DNA of 64,000 bases from Marinarcus sediminis (GTDB taxonomy: Bacteria > Campylobacterota > Campylobacteria > Campylobacterales > Arcobacteraceae), in NCBI RefSeq assembly GCF_048571275.1, contig NZ_CP182357.1, forward strand, positions 558,001 to 622,000. Direction: 5' to 3'. The position numbers and the translations under genes were made by a program. The notes under the pieces are model-generated. The model was given only the letters and a program-made list of their open reading frames with translations, made no database searches and was not told the origin of the DNA. Below, piece after piece: positions 1 through 5,774 of this stretch (its first letter is position 1; the number at the start of each line of letters is the position of its first letter).

Positions 1-561
1 TTCAAGTTTTCTGTCCTTGATTTTCAAATCTCCATAAATGACTTTTTGCGCTTTTTCGAGATTTTCTTTGATATCTTTTCCAAATCTTTGGAATCCAAAA
101 AAGTTTGGCATGCCCGCTTTAGCAATCTCTTTTAATCTTTTTTCAATGATGCCTACATCCTCTTCTTTAACTTCGTGCAAGTTAATTTCAAACGTGTTGC
201 CTTTTAAATCACCAATGTTCAATTTTGTTCCATGTAAAAAAGTTTCAACTATTTCAATTTTTCCATGTTTAAATTTTTTTACATCTTTGGCATATTTTTT
301 TGGGATAGAGAGGTATTGGGTAGTTGTAGCATTTTTATCTTTAAGTCCTGCGTAGCCAATCTCATTTTCGTAAATATTAAACCCCTTAGCGACTTTTTCA
401 ATCAAATCCCACGTCCCCAAATTCACTTTTTTGATTTTTAATATAATAAAATTTCCTCTGTTAGCAAAAGCAATAGGCTCTTCAACAACAACAAAGTCAT
501 CTACATTTTGATAAAATTTAAAATCTAAGGGTTTGTATTTTTGTATAAAAATTCTTTTCAT
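1..561 (-). CDS. truD: tRNA pseudouridine(13) synthase TruD, 3' end beyond window
   Basis: This is the N-terminal 187 residues of TruD, which isomerises uridine 13 of tRNA to pseudouridine. I translated it directly: the frame is open from the ATG at 559-561 to base 1. The TruD signature AGLKDKNA lies near residues 71-78 with the catalytic aspartate at about residue 75, and the family motif NFFGFQRFG follows at about 153-161. The C-terminal part, including the TRUD insertion domain, is outside the window. Upstream on the same strand lie two small RNA genes. The family call is firm; nothing odd is seen in the visible part. Confidence 0.93.
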   Translation of the reverse strand, partial: MKRIFIQKYKPLDFKFYQNVDDFVVVEEPIAFANRGNFIILKIKKVNLGTWDLIEKVAKGFNIYENEIGYAGLKDKNATTTQYLSIPKKYAKDVKKFKHGKIEIVETFLHGTKLNIGDLKGNTFEINLHEVKEEDVGIIEKRLKEIAKAGMPNFFGFQRFGKDIKENLEKAQKVIYGDLKIKDRKLE

Positions 562-611
562 GATTACTTTCTTTATTTTTTTGAGATTATACCCTAATAT
601 ATTTTAAGGCA

Positions 612-711
612 TAAAAAAAGGCACCTTTTACAAGATGCCTTCTTTAGTTTAAAGGAGGGAGTTCAAAATTCGTCTAGTAGCTGTTCAATAAGCTTCGTAT
701 GACTTATTGAT
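612..711 (-). ncRNA. Putative small RNA A of a tandem sibling pair
   Basis: On the minus strand a -10 box TATACT (718-723) is followed by a transcript of about 100 nt. It can form a 5' hairpin with 8 bp arms TCAATAAG/CTTATTGA, then a single-stranded linker with CUCCCUCCUUU, which is complementary to Shine-Dalgarno sequences. It ends with an intrinsic terminator whose stem AAGGCAUCUU/AAGGUGCCUU closes a GUAA tetraloop before a U-run. No ORF of useful length lies inside. The neighbouring sRNA B has the same architecture with a different stem sequence. The 23 bases at 703-725 are identical to 878-900. This reads as an RNA gene; function is inferred only. Confidence 0.65.
613..646 (-). terminator. 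Intrinsic terminator of small RNA A
   Basis: On the minus strand a 10 bp stem with one G-U pair and a GUAA tetraloop is followed by seven U residues. The two tandem sRNA units end in near-identical terminators. Confidence 0.8.
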
Positions 712-717
712 AAAACA

Positions 718-723
718 AGTATA
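718..723 (-). promoter_or_regulatory. -10 box of small RNA A
   Basis: The minus strand reads GTTATACTTG, giving a TATACT -10 element; transcription would start near 711. No good -35 is present, which is usual for sigma-70 promoters in Campylobacterota. The same -10 and start context is found before sRNA B. Confidence 0.55.
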
Positions 724-750
724 ACCGTATTGCGTTAACAATGAAACAAT

Positions 751-772
751 CAATAGTTAATCAATAGTTAAT
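751..772. repeat. 11-bp-period direct repeats upstream of small RNA A promoter
   Basis: CAATAGTTAAT occurs twice in tandem with an 11 bp period, the spacing used by OmpR/PhoB-type regulators on direct repeats. A GTTAAC also lies at 734-739. A related set of GTTAAC/GTTAAT hexamers lies upstream of sRNA B at 909-936. They sit where an activator would bind relative to the minus-strand -10 boxes. Binding is inferred. Confidence 0.4.
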
Positions 773-788
773 ATCTGGAATTCTTTCA

Positions 789-823
789 TAAAAAAAGGCA
801 TCTTATAAAAGATGCCTTTTTAA
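789..823 (-). terminator. Intrinsic terminator of small RNA B
   Basis: A perfect 10 bp stem (AAGGCATCTT/AAGATGCCTT) with a 4-nt loop is flanked by an A-run on one side and a T-run on the other, so it can act on both strands. Confidence 0.8.
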
Positions 824-886
824 AAGGAGGAACTGAAAAAATTTTTGTTTAGCTACAGTAAGTTAATTCGCATTTAACTTATTGAT
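789..886 (-). ncRNA. Putative small RNA B of a tandem sibling pair
   Basis: The layout is the same as sRNA A: a -10 TATACT at 893-898, then a transcript of about 97 nt. It has a 5' hairpin (TAAGTTAA/TTAACTTA, 7-nt loop), a linker containing UUCCUCCUUUU, and a terminator with stem AAGGCAUCUU/AAGAUGCCUU and a U-run. The 5' stem sequence differs from that of sRNA A but is again perfectly paired over 8 bp. This conserved shape with different bases argues for a selected RNA structure. The terminator arms are symmetric, so it could also stop plus-strand transcription. Confidence 0.65.
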
Positions 887-892
887 AAAACA

Positions 893-898
893 AGTATA
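893..898 (-). promoter_or_regulatory. -10 box of small RNA B
   Basis: TATACT on the minus strand lies in the same 23-base context as for sRNA A; the start is expected near 886. GTTAAC-type hexamers lie immediately upstream (909-936). Confidence 0.55.
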
Positions 899-948
899 AC
901 ACGCAAACATTAACTGTTAACCAATGAACCGTTAACGATTTATTAATA

Positions 949-1518
949 TCATTCGTTATTCAAACGGTCATCTTTCCAGTATTTTGTGCCTTGCAGGGTT
1001 GCTTGAATGGCCACCCCATTTTTTGTTATTTTATACAGTTTTACTCCAGGAGCTACCGTAATGGCAGCACTGATAGATCCGCCATGCTCTCCTGCAATAG
1101 CAGCAGCATCGGCTTGTGCATTGGCTTCCCAACCACTGTTAACAAAACGGTTAAAAACTTCTTCATTTTCAAAAAGAAAAACGGCTCGGAAATCTTTTAC
1201 ACCCAAACCAAAACCTGCACCCGCAGATGCCATTTTCATATAGGTATTTTCTCCACTTAAGTTATTGTGTGCTACGCCATAACCACCCTCCGCAGAAAAA
1301 AGAACCACATTTACGCCCACATTACTGAAAACAGCATATCCATAAGCTCTGTCCATATACATTTGGGCTTGAACATCATTTTGCAGAAGTCGGTTGAGTG
1401 TTTCGTCTCTCATTTTAATAATTTCTGCTCGATCTTCTTTGGGAGTATTCCCGTCCCAAAAACCAGAAAATGCAATAATAATCGATAAAAAAAGTATGCT
1501 TTTTAAAAGTTGTTTCAT
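949..1518 (-). CDS. SYLF/Ysc84-type lipid-binding domain protein, exported
   Basis: A 189-residue protein with an N-terminal signal peptide (residues 1 to about 19, hydrophobic LLKSILFLSIIIAF). It then has a domain of the SYLF/Ysc84 (DUF500) family: YGYAVFSNVGVNVV, a glycine-rich GGYGVA stretch and AGAGFGLGVKDFRAVFLF around residues 100-118. In other organisms this domain binds phosphoinositides or other lipids; the bacterial periplasmic role is poorly known. The start is supported by AGGAAT upstream of the ATG. It lies downstream of mreB on the same strand, with about 90 bp between them, so it may be a separate unit. The family assignment is confident, the function unknown. Confidence 0.82.
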   Translation of the reverse strand: MKQLLKSILFLSIIIAFSGFWDGNTPKEDRAEIIKMRDETLNRLLQNDVQAQMYMDRAYGYAVFSNVGVNVVLFSAEGGYGVAHNNLSGENTYMKMASAGAGFGLGVKDFRAVFLFENEEVFNRFVNSGWEANAQADAAAIAGEHGGSISAAITVAPGVKLYKITKNGVAIQATLQGTKYWKDDRLNNE

Positions 1519-1607
1519 AAATTATTCCTCATAGTATATCACTATATATGCACATACTATACCATAAACAATAACTTAAAATATTGAGAAATTAAAACAA
1601 AAAATAA

Positions 1608-2639
1608 TTATTCATTAAAGATTAATTTTAAGAGTTTATCGTCATTAATAACGCAGCTTGTTCCTTTAGCAACTGCTAAAAGTGGCTCATCTGAAAGTTC
1701 TACTGGAAGCTTAACGCATTCCGATATGTAAGTGTCAAGCCCTCGAATTAAAGAGCCACCACCGGTTAAAATAATTCCATTATCCACCGCATCAGCTGCT
1801 AAATCGGGAGGCATAATTTCCAATACGTTTTTAATGATATTGATGATTTCTCTTAAAGGCTCTTTAATGGCCAAACGAATACTTTCTGTACTGAGTTCTA
1901 TGGTTGAAAGTAGACCAGAATTTTCACGTCCATTAACTTTCATGGTCAACTCTTCATCAAGTTGTATCGCACTGCCAATGGCTATTTTAATTCTTTCTGC
2001 CGCTCTTTTACCAATAAGCAATTTGTGGTTCTGTTTGACATATTGAATGATGGCTTCATCAAATTTATCTCCAGCTGCGCGTGTGGCTCTGCATAAAACC
2101 AAACCACCTAAAGCAGTGACAGCAACTTCTGTTGTTCCTGCGCCAATATCAACAATAATGTACCCTTCGGGGTCACTGACTGGAATTCCTGAACCAATAG
2201 CCGCTGCCATAGGTTCCTCAACCAGTATCACCTCTCTGGCACCCGCATTAGTTGCCGAATCTTTGACGGCATTTCTCTCAACTTGAGTCACACCAAAGGG
2301 CACACAAATTACAATTCGTGGTTTCAAAAACGATTTTCGTCGGTGTACTTTAGCCACAAAGTATTTAATCATGATTTCGGTCATCTCAAAATCAGCAATG
2401 ACCCCACCTTGTATGGGTTGAATGGCATATATATCTTTATGCGTTTTTCCCATCATCTCTTTTGCCGCACTGCCAACAGCTAAGACTTTTTTCTGACCAT
2501 ACTTATCTTGAGACACAGCAATAACTGCAGGTTCATTTATCACAATTCCCCTGTCTTTGACAGAAATTATAATATTGGCTGTTCCTAAATCCATTGCAAT
2601 ATCACTTGAAAACAAACCTACAATTTTATCAAAAAGCAT
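1608..2639 (-). CDS. mreB: Rod shape-determining protein MreB
   Basis: An actin-like ATPase that polymerises under the inner membrane and directs the elongation machinery. The 343-residue length is normal for the family. Visible motifs are the phosphate-1 loop DLGTANIII (about 18-26), VCVPFGVTQVERNAV (about 111-125), VEEPMAAAIGSG (about 142-153), phosphate-2 VDIGAGTTEVAV (about 166-177) and the adenosine motif ILTGGGSLIRG near residue 295. In most relatives mreC follows mreB; here the next gene in this direction is the SYLF protein, so mreC must be elsewhere. It could also be a second MreB paralogue. Confidence 0.93.
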   Translation of the reverse strand: MLFDKIVGLFSSDIAMDLGTANIIISVKDRGIVINEPAVIAVSQDKYGQKKVLAVGSAAKEMMGKTHKDIYAIQPIQGGVIADFEMTEIMIKYFVAKVHRRKSFLKPRIVICVPFGVTQVERNAVKDSATNAGAREVILVEEPMAAAIGSGIPVSDPEGYIIVDIGAGTTEVAVTALGGLVLCRATRAAGDKFDEAIIQYVKQNHKLLIGKRAAERIKIAIGSAIQLDEELTMKVNGRENSGLLSTIELSTESIRLAIKEPLREIINIIKNVLEIMPPDLAADAVDNGIILTGGGSLIRGLDTYISECVKLPVELSDEPLLAVAKGTSCVINDDKLLKLIFNE

Positions 2640-2722
2640 TTTTATTCCTTATGATGTACTTAACTCACATAATTGTAACTTTTATATCCTAAAATTCATG
2701 ACTTTTTTAGTTTGATTAAGAG

Positions 2723-3526
2723 TCATTCTCTGTATATTTTACCCGTTTTTTTTAAAAAAAGCGTCACAGCATATGCAAATATCCCCAATCCAAGAAGAAT
2801 CATCCCTACAAAATAGGTACCACCTACTCCCTGTGTAAAAGGTAAAGAAGTGGTGTTCATCCCAAAAAAACCCACCACTAAATTCAAAGGTAAAAAAACT
2901 CCTGAAAGCAAAGTCAACACATACATGGTTTTATTAATCCGTTCATTGCTGTTACTGACATAAAAGTTATACAACGCATCCAATTTCTCTAAAGAGTGTG
3001 AAGAAGAACGGTGACTTCGTTCAAGATGTTCTAAGATATCACTGAAATTTATCTCTAAGAAGTCATCTTCTCTCTTATAATTTTGCACAAATCGTTTCAT
3101 CTGTTCAATCGTTTTAACTAAAGTTCTGTTGATTTTGATTAAACTGTTTTTATACAAAAACCACAAGTGATTGAAGTTTTTAACGTTTTCATTTTCATAA
3201 AAAGAGTCCTCGATATCTTCAATTTTGTCATAAATATCATTACTGACAGACATGGCACAGTTGACTTTCTCATTCAATAAAGTATACAACCCTTTGGTAT
3301 CTTTTAAATCGGTGAATTCTTGTTTATTCCTATCATAAAAGTAATATGAATCATGTGTGAAAATAAATGCATTACTGATGAGTTCAAGTTCATTTTCCCC
3401 CTCTTTAAAAGGAAGCCTCACAATTAAAAGATCATACTCTTGAGTTTTTATAAAAATAGAAGGATGTATCTCGTTTTTAATATCTCTTAGGTGAAAATCA
3501 TCTATTTCTACATTATGCATCTTCAT
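2723..3526 (-). CDS. CorA-type divalent metal ion transporter
   Basis: A CorA family (Mg2+/Co2+ or ZntB-like) channel of the inner membrane. The 267-residue protein has a long soluble N-terminal region with helical stretches and two C-terminal membrane segments (about 204-224 and 234-257). The diagnostic GMN motif sits in FFGMNTTSLPF between them. It is shorter than typical CorA (about 315 residues) because of a small cytoplasmic domain. Its start overlaps the end of the MscS-like gene by 14 bp, so the two are probably co-transcribed and may act together in ion or osmotic control. Substrate cannot be read from sequence. Confidence 0.85.
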   Translation of the reverse strand: MKMHNVEIDDFHLRDIKNEIHPSIFIKTQEYDLLIVRLPFKEGENELELISNAFIFTHDSYYFYDRNKQEFTDLKDTKGLYTLLNEKVNCAMSVSNDIYDKIEDIEDSFYENENVKNFNHLWFLYKNSLIKINRTLVKTIEQMKRFVQNYKREDDFLEINFSDILEHLERSHRSSSHSLEKLDALYNFYVSNSNERINKTMYVLTLLSGVFLPLNLVVGFFGMNTTSLPFTQGVGGTYFVGMILLGLGIFAYAVTLFLKKTGKIYRE

Positions 3527-4019
3527 CCTTTTTGTTGTTTATTTTAATGATGGGTTTTTGCATAAAAAGATTATTGGGGTAGATAATCAAATCCCCATCT
3601 TCATTTACAATATGTATTTGAAAGAGTGAAATTTCAACAATTTTCCCTGCAACTGAGTTGTCTCCATCGACAATTTTAATGCTCTCTCCTACTTTAGCAG
3701 GAAAGGTAAAAAAGATAATCACACTTGAGGTAATATTACTTAAAATGGACCATTGTGCGAATAAAGCAATACCAATGACGGCAAAAATCGATGAAACAAA
3801 AATCAAAATTCCATCAAAACTCATGCTCCAAATGGCTGCACCTAAAAAAATAGCAACAATGGTAATAACAACATTGATGCTTTTAGAGACATAATATATT
3901 CGCTTCTCATTGGCTTTTTTTAATGAGCCAATTTTTTGCAAAGAGTATTTAGAAACATTCAAGGTAATAATTGTTCCAACAACCAATATAATCGTTAATA
4001 AAATATTATGATCTAACAT
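3513..4019 (-). CDS. Small MscS-family mechanosensitive channel
   Basis: A 168-residue protein with three membrane segments (about 5-22, 45-67, 70-110) followed by the MscS beta domain, SIKIVDGDNSVAGKIVEISLFQIHI and the NNLFMQKPIIKI segment. It lacks the large C-terminal cage domain of E. coli MscS and ends soon after the beta domain, so it is a minimal version. AAAGG precedes the ATG. It is followed, with a 14 bp overlap, by the CorA-like gene. The family call is good; gating properties are unknown. Confidence 0.8.
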   Translation of the reverse strand: MLDHNILLTIILVVGTIITLNVSKYSLQKIGSLKKANEKRIYYVSKSINVVITIVAIFLGAAIWSMSFDGILIFVSSIFAVIGIALFAQWSILSNITSSVIIFFTFPAKVGESIKIVDGDNSVAGKIVEISLFQIHIVNEDGDLIIYPNNLFMQKPIIKINNKKDEDA

Positions 4020-4061
4020 TGTAAACCTTTAAAAATTTTTACCATTATAACCAATACCCAT

Positions 4062-5774
4062 TTAAAAAATTGAAGTACCCACTTTATAACTGCCTAAAGA
4101 GCTTTTTTTTGCATCAATAATATGAACAGCACAAGCCAAACATGGATCAAAAGAGTGTATGACTCTTAAAACTTCTAAAGGCTCTTTGGGATTGTTCAGT
4201 TTTATTCCAATTAAAGACTCTTCATAAGGGCCTCTTTGATTTTTGGCATCTTTAGGTGAGGCATTCCATGTTGTAGGTACCACCGCTTGATAGTTTTTTA
4301 CCTTTTGATTCTCGATATTAACAAAGTGAGCCAATACTCCTCGTGGTACCTCATACACGCACCACCCTTGCGCATTTTTAGGCAAAGTATCAAAGCTGTA
4401 CTTACTCCACGTTTGTTCATCATAATATTTGATGTTTTCAATGAGTTCATTCATAAAATCAAAAATAAACTCACAACAAATATTGGCCTCTATGGCTCTG
4501 GCGATATTTCTTCCAATAGTGGTACAAATGTCTTTGAGTTCTAAATCATTTTGTTGCAGAAAAGTATCCATATAGGGTTTAATCACAGGTGAATTTTTTA
4601 AATACCCTACAAGCATTCGAGATACAGGTCCAACTTCCATGGTCACTCCCTCATAACGAGGTGCCTTAATCCAAGAGTATTTCCCGCTTGTTTTTAAACT
4701 CCCATCTTCATTGATATCGGTATAAAAAGGTGTCGTGCTACCTTCAATAGGAAATACGGCTTTTTCATCGACATACCATGCGCGTGTTGCTTCTTCAGTT
4801 ACGTTAGTTATATCAAACGATTCAATATTTTCAAAATCAAACCCTTTAATCACTCCTGCTTCAAAGAGTTGATTCTCTTTAGAAAAATCATATCCTCCCA
4901 CTGCCATGAAATTTCCAACACCTAACCCATTGCCCGCATGTATATCCTCTTTATACACCTCACAGAGCATTTTTACATCAGGAAGATAGGCACGATTGAT
5001 AAAATCATTGACCTCTTTTAAAATCAACATAAAATCATTCAATCGTGAAGAGTTGAGCATGTCCATAACCGAAGTAACTCCTCCCACAACCAAATATTGC
5101 GGGTGAGGCGTTTTTCCTGCAAAAATCGCAATGGCTTTTGAAATCTCTCTTTGAATCCTTAACGCTTCAAAATAGTGAGACATGTGGATTAAATTTTGTT
5201 CGGGCGTAAATTTATACCCTTCATGTCCCCAATAACCATTGGCAAACAGACCCAACCTTCCTGCTTTTATAAAATTGACCAACTTCTCTTTAACTGATTT
5301 TAGGTGTGCTTTTGAATTTCTGTAAGGTTCTGCCGAGTATTTTAAAGCCTCTTGTGTCGCTTTTTTTGCTTTGGCCTGACTGGCTGAAACCACATCCACA
5401 AAATCCAAAGAGTGCAGTTGATAATAGTGCACAATATGATCTTGTATAAACAAAGAGAGTGAGACCAAATTTCGCATGATGTGAGCATTTCTTGGTATGT
5501 CCATTTTATAGGCATCTTCAACTGATTCAATGGAAGCTCTGTAGTGAGAATGGGTACAAACTCCACAAATTCGTTGTGCAACAAGAGCTGTGTCTCTGGG
5601 ATCTTTGCCTACAAGTATGGTTTCAATTCCTCGAAAAAGTTGCCCACTTGCCCAAGCTTCTTGAATGACATTGTTTTCATCAATTTCAACCTCTATGCGC
5701 AAATGCCCTTCGATTCTGGTAACAGGGTCAATGATAATCTTTTTTAAACTATTTTTTTTCATGACTGTTGGCAT
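4062..5774 (-). CDS. [NiFe] hydrogenase large subunit
   Basis: The catalytic subunit carrying the NiFe(CN)2CO centre. The 570-residue protein has the N-terminal RIEGH motif (E22), the RICGVCTHSH motif with Ni/Fe ligands C70 and C73, and the C-terminal DPCLACAVH motif (C545, C548). A 19-residue tail after H551 should be removed by a maturation endopeptidase. The sequence resembles group 1 enzymes. It overlaps the upstream fused small-subunit gene by 26 bp, so the pair is one operon. An internal ATG at residue 5 has better ribosome-binding-site spacing and could be the real start. No cytochrome b, protease or hyp genes lie nearby. With a partner lacking a Tat signal, the enzyme is expected to be cytoplasmic. 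Confidence 0.93.
   Translation of the reverse strand: MPTVMKKNSLKKIIIDPVTRIEGHLRIEVEIDENNVIQEAWASGQLFRGIETILVGKDPRDTALVAQRICGVCTHSHYRASIESVEDAYKMDIPRNAHIMRNLVSLSLFIQDHIVHYYQLHSLDFVDVVSASQAKAKKATQEALKYSAEPYRNSKAHLKSVKEKLVNFIKAGRLGLFANGYWGHEGYKFTPEQNLIHMSHYFEALRIQREISKAIAIFAGKTPHPQYLVVGGVTSVMDMLNSSRLNDFMLILKEVNDFINRAYLPDVKMLCEVYKEDIHAGNGLGVGNFMAVGGYDFSKENQLFEAGVIKGFDFENIESFDITNVTEEATRAWYVDEKAVFPIEGSTTPFYTDINEDGSLKTSGKYSWIKAPRYEGVTMEVGPVSRMLVGYLKNSPVIKPYMDTFLQQNDLELKDICTTIGRNIARAIEANICCEFIFDFMNELIENIKYYDEQTWSKYSFDTLPKNAQGWCVYEVPRGVLAHFVNIENQKVKNYQAVVPTTWNASPKDAKNQRGPYEESLIGIKLNNPKEPLEVLRVIHSFDPCLACAVHIIDAKKSSLGSYKVGTSIF

Noticed and set aside
38..355. A 105-residue plus-strand ORF at the window start
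   Set aside because: It is antisense to truD, which has clear family motifs on the minus strand.
613..823. Direct repeats at 613-725 and 789-900 as a CRISPR or mobile element
   Set aside because: There are only two units with terminator and promoter features and no spacer pattern or transposase; they fit small RNA genes better.
2698..2726. Inverted repeat ATGACT/AGTCAT near the corA stop as a terminator
   Set aside because: The stem is only 6 bp with a long loop and no clear T-run.
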